This document shows positions 24,059 through 36,829 of a stretch of DNA of 64,000 nt, one piece after another. A program made the translations under genes and the position numbers. The notes under the pieces were generated by a model, which searched no databases, was not told the DNA's origin, and saw only the letters and a program-made list of their open reading frames with translations. The stretch covers positions 2,976,001 through 3,040,000 of the forward strand of contig CM056743.1 of assembly GCA_029851415.1 (NCBI GenBank), written 5' to 3'. Positions within the stretch are counted from its first letter, which is position 1, and each line of letters opens with the position of its first letter. This DNA comes from Eretmocerus hayati. Its lineage: Eukaryota; Arthropoda; Insecta; Hymenoptera; Aphelinidae.

Positions 24059-24520
24059 TAACAATAATATAAATTGCTACTGTTATTCTAGGTATCCGCT
24101 ATAACCTAAATCATCCATTTTATACATGATTCCTCCTCTTTATCTCCTTCACTTCCATACATATCATATCTTCAACAACTTCATTTTCCTTCCTCCATTC
24201 TTTTCTACCCCTCCTCGCCAAACAGTGCTGAGCAAAAACCATCTACATCAATATTAGAAGAGCCCTTTTAATATTGCCTGCCACTACAACCAGAATCAAC
24301 ATCATCAATCAACTTATTCCAAGATAAACAGAATAGTTCAACGAGAAACTTCTACAAAAACCAGATATTAGCCCATCCAATACAGTTAATCCAACATCTA
24401 CACGAAATGGCCTAAGTCATACCTGCCCATTAGGAGCAGAAGACAAGGCCAATATATTTGAAAGAAAGAAGAACACTTTCCTAGATGATTTTATGAATAA
24501 AGTGCCTAATAAAGTACGGG
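24059..24520 (+). other. 3' untranslated end of the LINE
   Basis: A pyrimidine- and CA-rich stretch after the ORF2 stop, ending near the doubled AATAAA at 24496-24516. CG-rich, unrelated DNA (GCCGAATAC repeated twice, 24524-24542) begins directly after, so the element probably stops here. Confidence 0.5.
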
Positions 24521-27420
24521 CCCGCCGAATACCGCCGAATACTGTCGGGATGGAATATATGGTTTTGCATTGGTGAAAAATGAAGAGTGAAAGGGTATGT
24601 TACTCAACGCGTCCTGTTTTTAAGATCTAAGTAATTTCCGGCGTCACGATATCCGTTGAAGATTCAATTCTAAATTTCTAATACCAAATATTTCGAGTGG
24701 TTTGATTCCCTGCAGGCTGGATGTCAGTCAAACGCAGTCAAACTATGTATATGAAGATATGAGGATTCGAAAAAGGGCGTAACTCACGTAATTTGATGAA
24801 TAAATTGGCGTAACCGCCATTACTCCCTATCCCTCGCATCCCCTCAATTTCTAAATCGTCAGGGAACTAAAGAAGTTGAATCAGAATAAAAAAAGTTTTC
24901 GCCGTGGATACATAGCTCACTGGATTTTCTCACAAACTACCTCGCAAAATACTGGGTATCAATAACATTTTCTCTCGGATCTTTGGCGATTTTGAGGTGC
25001 AACGTTCTTCGAAATGTTTGAGTTGAATTCCACCCGTGAACCTCTGTTGGATGGCTATTCTATCATTTTTACAGCGGTTTCCCTGCCTGCGTTGTTCACG
25101 GAAGCACACCGAATTCCAAAGGCAAGCAGTCTACGTATGTGAAAACAGTATCAGTTTCCAACAAGTTTGTCCCTTTTATGATTTTTTTGATGAGGTTGAG
25201 TTTTCATATTATCTGAAATCAAATTCTACATCGCAAAACAGTTATCTGCCATCATTTTGAGTGACTAGATCGAGGTTAGAAGTGTACGGGATTACCTCAT
25301 CTAGAAACATCATCATATAATTAGGTTGAATTTCCCAATCTGTTCATGATCCTGTCATAGATCTTGATCTAAACTTTTTTATATTATTTATTCTTTTCAA
25401 AATTTCCTTCTAAAAGAGACTTCGAGATTTTACTCACTCAGACATCAACATTTTTTCGCTAACCCTTCAACTATGATTCAGTTTTAATGTCGATCCGAGC
25501 TTGGCAAGCTCTCTTTGTCAAATCATTTCACCGCACAGTCTATTCTCGATTAATCCATGGTGCAATGGGCTATAATTGCACCATGACATCGGAGACCAAC
25601 AAATTTTCATATTTCCAAACGATATAGTACAAACAACTCATTCGAATCAGACGCGCTTCCGCGCCATTTAGTGCAATAAATCGACCTCACGTTTCACAAT
25701 TCCTTGATGCTGAAACTCTACACATAATTATTATCGCGTGTCACTGTAAAATTCACTCATCATTTATATTATTTTACTGTACAGCATCGTTAAAAAATCT
25801 CCTAAATTTCGATTATTAAAAAAACACTCGATACATATTGGATTGTAGATAAAATGAGATTCAAAGCCCCTTATTTTTACGCACGACATCGATCTCCCCG
25901 CATCATTTTCGTTGGAATTGTTTACGTGAACTTTGGCGGAAAACAGCTGAGCTTGCGAGTTTTAGAAAGTCATGTGCTTGCAGCACACACACACTACTAT
26001 ATTATATATATGAAAACATTACATCGTGCGTCGGTCGTCGGGTACGATTTATGGGCTATTAAAATTTTCGCCCCCAACATTCGTAAACACGTGGCATTAC
26101 TTTCTACACACTCTTCTCAACGAAACTGCATCTGCAAGCTCTCGTTGTTGGTGTACAAATGTATAAGTATGTGTGTATGGTGAGCAGTTTTCGCAAAGCT
26201 CCAAAAGGTTCCGAATGAACGCAAGTATATTAGGTTGTAGTCGAGAGGAGGAAATATGTATGATGAGCCTGTGGATTATATTTGAGTTTCATACCCGCGA
26301 AAGCAAGGTTCTGTCTGTTTACCTCCGTGTATGTAGTTTCTTCTATCTCAGCTCGAGCTTAATTACAACTTGACTGACGTGCTTTTCTCTGATATTGAAA
26401 TTCTCTGAGCTTCTTGCTGACAACGATATTTCGTATTATACCAGAATGCATATATCCTGACATCAGGCTAATTTCTTAGACGAGTGTAAACTTTGAACTT
26501 ATTTGACTTGTTGAATTTGAAATTGCCAAGACTATGTGAGTGTTGTATGAAACTTACTTGCTATTTTTAACATTACTTGCATTAAGGTAATGTGGTACTT
26601 GCGGTCATTCTTCATGCGAGGTATAATTTATTTTACCGCACTTTGAACAGTGTATGTATAGTAAAATGTGAGGAGAGTAAACTTTCAAGAGCTCATAATC
26701 CACAAAGTTAACTTTGAACTCCGAGTTTATTATGCAGAGCTTGCGGTGAAACTTTTTCCAAGCCTCGATTAATTGTTTTTTGCACGATAAATTTCAATCC
26801 TGACTGTTTTCTACTAGCACGTTATTACTATTTTATTTTTGCGAAAACTGTCGACTCACTCTCACTTGTCGACTTTTGTTTTCTTTTTTTGAAGGAATTG
26901 AGACCCGTCTGCCGTCATTTGGATTTTAGAATATCCTGCAACCCTCGTCAGTTAAAACTCGCTATTTTTCAGTGCATATCGGAATTCACCACGAGGTGTA
27001 CGTTCTGGGTCAAATTGACCCCAACCGATTTACCCACCGTAAAATTTGATCGCCAAAATTTGACGATCTTGCACCGTTTAACTTCAGTTGCACCTCGAGC
27101 TAGCGGTTAGTGTAGGTGTACGTTCTTAGTTTCTCGGAGGAAAATGTTCAATTTTAAGGTAATTTTAGTACAGGCTACGCGGACCTTATTATCGTGCTGA
27201 TGTTGATCAAATTCAATTCAAAATTTTCTTTTTTTTGAAACAATACATTTTGGTGCCATTCTGGTGTTGAAAATTGCGTTAAGATCTGATTAACGTACTC
27301 TTTATTTTATTAATATTCAATAAATAATCGTATACTTTTAAAGACTCCTTCGAAGTTGCCAAAAAAGTCCACTTTCTCACCCTCCACATTCTTCAAAATG
27401 CAAGAAACTTGAATGCTTCC
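24521..27420. other. Intron stretch, no gene recognised
   Basis: AT-rich intron. GAGCTTGC or its inverse occurs at 25504, 25949, 26134 and 26737. A palindromic GGGTCAAATTGACCCC lies at 27007-27022, with a relative at 29036-29050. Frames such as 25854-26183 (109 codons) lack recognisable features. Confidence 0.4.
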
Positions 27421-27424
27421 TTAA

Positions 27425-28616
27425 CCCGTAATCCCTCTTTGGGGTGAGCTACACCCCAGACCATTTTCGACATTCAAGTACGTCCACCAAACGCTTAATA
27501 TCATCCCTATGGCGTCATCTCTCCTCAGTTCGGACGTACTCCTGTACAGCCGCAGTGTTATAGCGCCTCTCAGTAAGCTGCGAGCAGCTGGTAAAAGCAA
27601 CGCAGATTTTTTATGGGGCGTATTTCACCCCATAGGGGGTTTGCGTTGTCAAAATGTCGGTGTTCGAAAATCTCTAATTTTCTCCTTTCGTGCTGTGAGA
27701 CTCTGTAAAAAAGTGATTACAATATTTTTGAGTGAATTTACTTGCTCCCGAGGATTCCTGTCTATATCCGACATGTAAGTATATGTGCAGATGGCTTACA
27801 ATTTGCGGCCTAGAAGTTAGCCGGTATGCAAACGCTCTTTTACGTACCTACGTAAAATCGGGTATAGGTTTTACATATCTTGAAAAATCACGTTGAACCT
27901 GCACCGATAGCTGAGCGAAGTATGCCTAATTTGATCATCAAATGCGTTGTATACTGTGTCCGAGAGCAAGAGATTGTAAAACGAAGAATAAATGCCCATC
28001 CCGCCTGCGTCCTATGGCCGACGATCACCGTGCGTGGATTTGTAACGACTGTGGTGGTTAGGACTAGCTCAATGAAAAAATTTTGTCACTTTAAGCAGTT
28101 TTTATACATCTGTCTTTAATTTTCCAATGTACAATGTGTGAAAAAACTTTCCTGATATTCTTTCACCCCCAAACGTAGCCCCTTCGTGCGTATCAAGACA
28201 TGCGCGATGATTCCTTGAATTTTATATAGCATTTTTCAATTCAGTAATTTTGAAAAATAAATATATTTTCTTACGAATCCATGTACGACATGATGAATAC
28301 CTTCTAGTGTATCATGGCCCGAGTGTAACCCCACAAGAATTTTTGAAAAAGGTTGAAACTAGCCGTTTTTATGTAATTTTTTAGTGAAAAAGGCAAATTT
28401 TTCGAAAAAAAAATTTCACTCGGATTACTTTACGGTAATGATCAAATAGGTCATAAAAGTCACGAGATACTTTGAAAATGATGTACAAGAACACGTGCGA
28501 ACAAGATTTGGATTGATATCTTGGTTTGAATGTGAATGACAAGTAATTTCCCGCGTGGGGTGTATTTCACCCCATAGGGGGATCACGTTATTTTTCGGAA
28601 GTGTGGGGATTACGGG
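27425..28616 (+). mobile_element. 1.19-kb piggyBac-type element with decayed transposase end
   Basis: TTAA flanks both sides (27421-27424 and 28617-28620), and the ends are CCCGTAATCCC and its inverse. Subterminal palindromes recur: TGGGGTGAGCTACACCCC near 27440, and two direct copies of GTATTTCACCCCATAGGGG (near 27620-27638 and 28562-28580). A broken C-terminal transposase fragment at 27880-28061 shows the parent. Most of the transposase is missing. Confidence 0.8.
27880..28061 (+). pseudogene. Remnant of piggyBac-type transposase C-terminus (cysteine-rich domain)
   Basis: One frame (from 27880) reads EPAPIAERS-like sequence. After a frame change, another (27942-28061) reads MRCILCPRARDCKTKNKC and, further on, HRAWICNDCGG followed by a TAG. 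The spacing Cys-x2-Cys, then CKTKxKC, then a closing Cys-x2-Cys is what piggyBac transposases carry at their C-terminus as a zinc-binding DNA-contact module. Its place inside TTAA-flanked ends supports this. The frameshift, a TAA at 27927-27929 in the second frame and the lack of a catalytic core make it non-functional. Confidence 0.6.
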
Positions 28617-28620
28617 TTAA

Positions 28621-31600
28621 GGTATCGGACTAGATACGAACTTTTACCAAATTTCAGGATTTGAATTGGCAAAAATTTATCTAAGCATAGGGTGACTAGG
28701 AGGCGTGTTTTGCTCCCAAGTACTTACAAACAGAAAATGAACGTTTATTCGCCCTAATGCTAAAAACGTCCCTCGCTCGGCAAGCCATTTTGAGGCACGG
28801 AAAACACTTTTATCCACGTACCGAAAAACAGCCGGACCTCCCATAATTTTGGAGTGAAATATAGCATTTTTCCTCACTTTTGCAAAATTGTTGCACTCGA
28901 TGGTTTCTCAGGATTTTTGGGCGAGCCCATTCAAAACCCAACTAATGCAGCATCTTTTTTGCAGTGAACGTCGAGCACAGACGATTCAAAGCGAAATATT
29001 CGATGCACTCCAAGGAAAATTGAATTTTGAACCGCGGGTCAATTCGACCCCATTCTGTCCCGTATGATTAGTTAGGGAAGAATGTCAGCTAAGGGCTTAA
29101 GAAACCGACCTCGAAACCGACGGAAGTATAATAATCCATGAAAATCGTTGTATCTTGATCCAGCATAATCGAATCACGATTTTCCCATTTTCGAATATTG
29201 CTTTTATGTTCATCTACACAATCTAAAAGATATCCAACAGAGATAGCTCTCGAATTGCTTTAGGAAAGCTCTCTTGCCCATACTTCCAACGCTTTTATTA
29301 AAAAAAAAAGAATATTCCGACATCGAATGCCGTTTGCTCACAGTATCTCCTTATCGGAATCCCATAACGACGGAACTCAGACTCGTATAATCATCAGTCG
29401 GAATTACGACCCAATCGAGCTTGCTCCAGACGCGTCCCATACTTATACATACTATGAGAAAGGTATACTACTGCGCAAATGCGCGTCGATATCCGTTGGT
29501 CCCGTTTTAACGTGACCGGAAATCGATCCGACTTGCAAGTATGTAATAGTCGCTTTGTGGCAGAGCGGTATTACCTATACTCTGTGGGGCAATTTTAATC
29601 CCGAACAAATGAATAATTGCGCCTTCAATTGTGCCCGAACGCCGATTAAACGACGATTTTATGTGTTGCGCGATTAGAGGGTGGTCACGAAAGGGGAGAC
29701 AATGTCGACAATGGATGTTTACAGATTTTCGATGTTTCTTAATATCACCTCGCATCACAACTTTCATAAAATTAATTGTCGCCCTTATTGGGCTCGCGCA
29801 TGGAGAGAAGAGGAGGGGCTCAGGCATTTGATGATCAGTGCTCCCTGTTTCTTCATTTTTCATTCGGAATTTTTGCACAAAAGAATCGCAAGGGCAAATC
29901 GTCATTATTCAATGATGGCTGTCACTCATGTGCTAAATTTGGTTGTCCTAACCAAAATGTTCGAACGCATGCTCGTTCATTTAATGAAAAATCCTGATAG
30001 AAATGTGACCATTTTTTTACCACATGACGCCAGTAGCAGTGCGATTTGGACAGTTATTGGCCAAGAAATATTCATCATTTTCACCAGATGTGACGTGGTG
30101 ACTCTTGAGTCTGCAGCTCGTGCCTTTCCTCGTCACCTGACGATGCACCAGGTGCACCGTCAGCGTTTCTAACGGAGCTTCGCCCGTTTTCCACCCAAAC
30201 GCGATGTCGCGTCGCGGATCCATCATCGCGGACGACGGACGGGCCTCGCCGAGTCAAATCCGGTCAGACCGCTCTGACCAACCACCCAATTAACACTTCA
30301 CTCTCTCTCAACTCTTGATTGGTCTTTCTTGGTCTTGAAGTGACTCATCCATTTATTCTTTCGTGTTCTTCTGGGGACTCTACGTTCCCATGTTACATCC
30401 CCTTCTTGGTGCTAGGTCGGGTAGATTCCCGCGAGCAGTCCTTCTCCTTCGTGTTACAAAGAAGAAAAATCTTTTTTCTCTTACAATTATCAAAGGAAAA
30501 TCTTCTTCGCTCTTGAAAATTTCTGCTACGATGACGGATTCAAATTTATTGATCACCAGCTATTTTGAATTATTAATTATTCTTCTTGATCATTGTAACA
30601 TTCATGCATCAGGATGTCAAAAAACCTGAATTTGGCAAACCCTTACCCTTATTTTGGCTTCAACCTATGTGCTTTTTAAAACTTTGAAAAATTTGGGAGG
30701 TAAGAACAACAATTTCATGGGAAATTTTTTTCCCATGGTATCAACATCTCAACGACTAACTTTTTTTGGATCATTGTTTCAGAAATTGACGGGTACCTTG
30801 ATACACACTATTCTTGCAACAACTTTTTTCACATTTAGTCCCAAAATTTTTTCTCCCTCCAACATCGCGACAATTACATGAATTGTGGGCATAACCCTTC
30901 ATTCAACCATTGATTTCTGTTTCGCATACGACCCATTTGTGCTTCTAATTCGCTTCATTGAACGAATACCGGCCTCCCATTCGCGTTCATTCAGGTGAAC
31001 TCAGCGACCAAGAATCGCAACAGTCATTGACCTGCATCAGTATTATAGTCTACATCGTCGTCGTCGTCGTCGTCGTCGTGGATGGTCAATGACAGAAAAC
31101 AGTATGATGATACCGAGTAGTCGTAGCATTTGTACTAAAGAAACTCTCTTATTGACGCACGTTGACGAGAGTAAAATATATCAGAATAAATGTGAGCCAA
31201 TCGGTGTCGCAGCGTGTCCGGGGGCTCGTCTCATTCCGCAATATTTATCATAATAAATTCGTCACTCAGCTATACTTATCGCTAAACAAACTTTTTATCC
31301 TCAAGAAATGTGTGATTAAAGTTTTCCGTCATCATCAAAAATTGTAGCTCGATAACTTTTTTTTTTTTTTTTATCAAAGCTACTGAAATTCACAATTTAT
31401 AATTCATCGAGAGAATAAGATATATAAAGATGAAATGCAGTAGAAGTGGTTTGAATATAGCGAGATGAATTTTGCAAGTCGCCAATCACACGGATGTCTA
31501 TGCGATGAAAGGATGTACGGAATAGAAATTGAATGCTGCTTTTGATGCATCGAAACGTCAATGGATGAAATGAACGGATTCGCTATACATATAGGGTTAT

Positions 31601-33100
31601 ATATCGAGGGTATAGTCGGCAGCCGAGAGAGAAGAGCTTGAGCTTGAAAAATTTCCATTGAGACTTGCGCCTGATTCGTATGTCCCTCGCGTTATATAGA
31701 ATGCATTGATCACATTCATATGTGTGTTTGTGTAAGGGTCAACTTTGAATGATATAAGAGATCGCGCGAATTTTGTAAGTTTTGAAACGAATCATGAGTT
31801 GTGTTTTCGATAAATGTAACCGATTTTTTGGTGGAATATCCGAATCTATCTATAAAGTATCTTCAATGAGATTGTATTTTGTGTTTAAATCGCACAGAAT
31901 ATTCCATAATTGTACTTGAAAGCTCATCTAAAAGAGACATTAGTTTCTTATAAGTAAGTCGAAGTTGAGATCCAACCGTTTGTAAACTATTAGCTCGAAT
32001 TGGGAAGAACGAAATTTTAGTGGTTTTGGGTTGAATGACTTCATCTCAAATGTATATTAACGCCGAAACAAATATCTATTTTACAAAATTACACGTCATT
32101 GACATATTCACAAGCGTCCTTTTTTTTTGTTGGTCAGCAATCAATTTCTGAATTAGAGCGATCCATTGATAAGTGACGTTTAACGCTACCAGTTAATGTA
32201 CTCACGGAAAAACATTGACTGGAATAAATATAGTGGGTAAGAGAGCATTGAGTTGTCTGTTGATCATGAACATTTATTAAATTGAATACCCACCGTGTCT
32301 GGTCGCTTTGGTCCAAAATTTTTAAAAAATATTGGAATACTATTTCAAATTCGATATCGAAAATTGGTACTTCGCTGATTTCACAATTTTAAGAAGAATT
32401 TATGAGCTCATTTTTTGTCGTTCTCAATCACCACGGTGCATATTCACAAATCTAAAACAGTTGACCTGTGCCCAAGTGAAGTAAAGAAGTTTTTCAAACC
32501 TTACAGACCACTACTACCTTTTTTCAAAACATTAACAAAGTTGAAGTTCGTCTGGTACTGGAATACTGTACAAAATCGAATACCTCGCGCTATTTACGAT
32601 ACAGTTACCATCAGCTCATTCCCGATTAGTACCTCGTTGATGCTGTAAATGTTGTCAGTCAAACGTCCGAGCTACTGAAAGAGAAAAAGTATTGAAATTT
32701 TATAATTTTTCCCTATTTTTTCTCCGTTCAATTTTTTTCTATAAATTATCCAACAGGACTGAACAACGGCTCAGATGAACCCCATCAGTGTGCTTTCTAC
32801 GCAGGGTTAATCCGTCTGATATTACCACGACGATGAAAACAGCTTCTTTAATTTTAATATCGAGCTTCATGTTGCCCACCTCATCATAAAATTTTAATCC
32901 TCAAATCCCTCAATACAAAAATTTAAGGTTCAGAAAAAAATTGAAGCTCGATCTCATAAAGTATGCTTGCAAGTTCGTAGCCGATGATCTCTTCTAGATT
33001 TTCGCAAAAGAAAAACCTAACCTAGCAATAATATCGGCGATGATGGGCCAATGAGCCGTTCAGAAAAATTTGACAAAGTCAAAATGTATAATAATACAAG
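28621..33100. other. Intron stretch, no gene recognised
   Basis: No convincing gene. It includes a CpG-rich patch at 30160-30300, a (CGT)n microsatellite near 31055-31079 flanked by inverted GTCATTGACC / GGTCAATGAC, and a T run near 31359-31372. The longest frame (29681-30172, 163 codons) overlaps others on both strands and shows no motif. Confidence 0.4.
31055..31079. repeat. (TCG)n microsatellite
   Basis: About eight TCG/CGT units. GTCATTGACC (31023-31032) and GGTCAATGAC (31084-31093) flank it as an exact 10-bp inverted pair. Confidence 0.85.
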
Positions 33101-33439
33101 TTGGATGGTGAAAAGGAAAGGAGAGTGGGGCGGGGGGTGGTTGTAGGATTTGAGTGTATATGCGCCGCCGCCTGCACCGCCGCGCAGAGAGTCAAGTGTG
33201 GAATATATACCCGAGTACCTAAAGCTTGGTTTTCTGTCGCGCGCGCGAATAGAGCTCGCACTCGCGTATCGGACTCCGTGCTTCGAGCAACTCTTACACC
33301 GGCTTCACGTGTGGAATAAAATACTATTATTGTATACCTCGTGCGAGCTTGAAGATCATTTTTGGAGGTCTGATTTTGACTTTGCTGGTTCAGTTTGGAA
33401 GCTGCTGGAAATTATTTTGAGGAGTTTTTAGTGTTACAG
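33101..33439 (+). promoter_or_regulatory. Candidate intronic promoter and first exon
   Basis: A GC/CpG-rich island in AT-rich intron, with TATATA at 33204-33209, CpG-dense sequence just downstream (33237-33300), and a strong donor, TTACAG|GTACGT, at 33439/33440. No long frame runs through the donor (the 33150 frame stops at 33429-33431), so any exon would be mostly untranslated. It could be the first exon of the nested gene whose last exon is at 56118, or an alternative first exon of the host gene. This is inference from sequence signals alone. Confidence 0.35.
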
Positions 33440-35347
33440 GTACGTCTTTCCCATGTATTTTGTTTGATTGTATAGTGAGGGTGGTCGTTGGTTTTTTATA
33501 GTGAAGAATTAATTTTAGTGGGGTTTAGGAAGTACTTGTTGTAGAAGTATTTTGTGAAGAGATGGGGTCGAATGGTTGCACATTTTTATTGGTGTGTAAA
33601 ATTGAAAATATAGGGATTCGCTCGGGAAATGTGAAGGGTGCATAAGTTGCCACGTGCGTCGTGCGAGGCTCTGTGCGAATCTGCGAGTTTCATTTCGAGA
33701 CCGGCTTGCTGATTTAGAATTTTAACAGTTGAATATTAGTTGGGAATTTTTGAGTTACTAGTGCAGCAAGATTCAAAATCCCTCACAGACCGCTTCAACT
33801 GCCTTTAAATATTAACAAAATTTTCCTCAAATCGCACTGAATATTGAATAGAATCATATCATAAATTCTTGATTTTCGATGCAAAAGTTGAGCTTACTTT
33901 GTTTTAGATATCCATGCAGATGGTAAGACGAAAAAAAAAACATTCAAATTTATGCGCAAGAGTGCTCAGCCAGTGATGAAAGTCCGCGAATAAATGCATA
34001 CTCTGTATAAGAAGTTGATAAGAAAATAGCTCGAGATAGGCTTCCACTTAGGATATGTAAAATACTATGTAAACAGTTTTGCCAATTTAAAATTCACTTC
34101 GAAACAGTGATACATCGTGCTGTCTCTTGAATATTTTAATCAAAAATAGTCTTGTGAAAGTAATTTGTATTGGCACCAAACGTGTAAACATTTCAAGAAT
34201 AATGGCTATAATTTCTTTCCCCAATCGTATTTTCACGTCTTTACTGACTTTCATTGCTCAGTATAGCTTCCTGAGGATATTTTCCAAGGGAATGTCGATT
34301 AATTGGTCTCAAAAAATCGATCTGGAAATAACTCGAGGAAGAAAAATTTTGTTTGGGTTCGCAGGCTCACCTCTGAGTGTAAGTGAGCTCCCTCTGTCTC
34401 GAAGATGGATGAAACGAATGTATGTATAAAGGAAGTCGGAAGAGATGTATATGGTCAATAAATTGACCTCATCGGCACTCAAAAAAAAAAAAAAAAAAAA
34501 AATTCCAAATAAGATTCTCAACTCTCAAAAATACACGATAATTTTCACACAGACATGAGAAACAATTACACCAGAAACATGCAAGTATTCCTTGTCACGC
34601 CTATTGTTTCATACATGAAAACGTTGATACAGTTTCTTCAGATAAAAATGTGCATAAATCATTACTTATCTCGAATATATAGATAATTGTGCATCATCAA
34701 TAGATTCCATTCGGTTTCGGCTTACAATCTCTCATAGCAAGAAATAACAGCTGTTTCTCAGGCTTCCTTGTCAATTTATCCATTTTTCTCGCATCTTCCA
34801 AATGGCATACTTGTCAGTCAATCGTAATCATGCCAATTTTTCAAACAAAATCATGTGAAATAATAGAAATACATTATTTCAAGCCATTCACTAAAAAAAA
34901 TATCAAATTTTTGTACTGAACAAAAGTGATTCTGGGATTCTAGAACAATCAGTGATAAATCGGTCATAATCGCGTATCTCATTCAATTAAGGAATTACGA
35001 ATGATATCAGATCGAATGTGGGTAAAGAATTTACACGACATATCAATTTAAAATTATTTTCGGAATGATTTTTCTTGTGTGCGTGTATGTGATCACACTA
35101 ATACATAACATCTTTTGTTTGATTTACAAAGAGTGCAAAATTATACTTTTAGCATTTGACGTCTTTTGCACACAGAGATATATACAGTGATATACTCATA
35201 GCTTGAAATGAAAAAATTGCAAACTCTTGTCTTCGTGTATAAAAGCTATCTCCCGTTTGAGAATAAGTGTACAGCTGTTTCATTATATATACTTTAAACG
35301 TCACTCATTCGGTCAATGTGCAGTGGTGGCAGAATAAAATTGATGAC

Positions 35348-35367
35348 TCGTCGTCGTCGTCGTCGTC
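35348..35367. repeat. (TCG)n microsatellite
   Basis: About six TCG units in intronic DNA; the same unit as the tract at 31055. Confidence 0.85.
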
Positions 35368-36788
35368 AGTTGTGGTTATAAGGAAATCATTTTGTCTTAT
35401 GGACATACACAGTTCAGAATCTCAGGGCAGTAGCCCCACTGTATAAACACAAGCATATTCGTGATTTATATTTTGCGCTCTTTTGAGGGTTGTTTCTTAT
35501 AACCTTGAATTTTCTGACGCGTGACGCTCAAATGGATGAGCTTTCTTTTCGTCAATTATTGAACATTTTTTAGTCGATTATCGGTCGATTCAATATGGTT
35601 ATGCTCAAACATGCGCCGAACTGGTCATTTTTTTGCGAGTCTAGCAGTGTTATCAAGAGTTTGTTTCAAATAAAATATCATGCAAATAGAGGGTAGTTGT
35701 GAGTGTCGGAATTGGAATACAAAGGTCGATTTTGCGTTGAAAATTTTTGAATTCCACGATCTGTCCGAGATCGAAAAATATCCTGGAGTCGGGGGCTGAT
35801 GGAGTTTTTGAAAGGTTGGTTCTATACCAATTTATCGTGAATCAAAAGATTTCGCGTGCGAAAAGCAATCAAATTGAGTTTTTTTTTTCATGAAAAACTG
35901 AGATTTGAATTTCTTTAGCTCAAAGGAAACTGGAGTTATTGGTGGTCCTGGCGCATATTACACCAATCCAACCCTTTGACTTGGTTTTGTTTTGATAAAA
36001 AATGCAATCTGGCTGCCTCTCAAATATTTTCTCCTATCGTTCTCAATCAAGTCACAGCTTGAAAAATTGCAACTCTAACAAGCGTTTTTCTGTGATGAAA
36101 TCGAATTTCTCAATTCCAAAGCTCCGTCAGGAAATAAATACCTGATTAATTAGGTTCAAGAAATTCAAATAAGCATCACCGAAATCATACAAAATTAGAT
36201 AATTATACCATTCAAATGGCATGAGTATTTGATATTCGAGATCCCCACCTTCCCGCCTCTCGCAAAGTGCAGATGATTTCATATAGCGAAATTCTATCCG
36301 ATTAATAATAATTCGCAAAGGGCATCAAACTCGGACAGGAAAGCGGCCATTCATATCCAAGACCTTAATACTATAACACACTCATGACAAGTACACTTCT
36401 CAAACGAGCTGTTCACTCTGGCACAATATCTATACATATACTCATACCCATGATAATAACAGTAGATGCATATAAACGCATGTCCGAACCTCGTGACATG
36501 GCAATGTTAATGTTCCCGGACGTACGAAATCCATTGTGCATGTGTCTCTTACACGCAAATACACACATAAATACATTTTCCTAAGTAACACGGATATGTA
36601 CATACATGTAGAATATGAGACAGTGACGAATGATATCCATGTGCGTTACATACTATTACACACCGGCATGCATATTATAACCTAATAACCTGAAGAGACT
36701 TATTTGAATATTTGAATTTCCCGCGTTTTGCAGATCCACTTTGCACTTGTTCCTCGTATAGCTTTCCCAAAATTTTAAAGTTTGCCCT

Positions 36789-36829
36789 GCGTGTGTTTGT
36801 GTTTGTGTGCGTGTGCGTGTGTGTGTTTC
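36789..36829. repeat. GT-rich simple repeat
   Basis: Interrupted GT dinucleotides. On the opposite strand they encode only artefactual His/Thr-rich frames. Confidence 0.8.

Larger units (their letters stand above)
18320..24520 (+). mobile_element. Apparently full-length two-ORF LINE, I group (AP endonuclease, RT, RNase H)
   Basis: The element carries two intact long ORFs in the order ORF1 (18522-20150) and ORF2 (20168-24058), in the same sense as the host gene. The 5' limit is a guess: AGCAGTCGCATAACC near 18323-18337 could be the start of the internal promoter/leader. The 3' UTR contains AATAAAGTGCCTAATAAAGTA at about 24496-24516, a likely end with repeated AATAAA; no poly(A) tail or target duplication was found. 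RNase H after the RT and a C-terminal CCHC point to the I/LOA/R1 group of non-LTR elements. The absence of any stop or frameshift over about 5.5 kb suggests recent insertion or activity. Confidence 0.85.

Noticed and set aside
18320..24600. Target-site duplication of the LINE
   Set aside because: I compared the sequence around both suspected ends and found no convincing direct repeat, so the limits are left approximate.
27007..29050. GGGTCAAATTGACCCC and GGGTCAATTCGACCCC as ends of one larger element
   Set aside because: The flanks agree better in direct than in inverted orientation, and no target duplication was found. They may be two separate repeat fragments.
29681..30172. 163-codon plus-strand frame
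   Set aside because: Overlaps open frames on both strands and shows no domain or coding-like composition.
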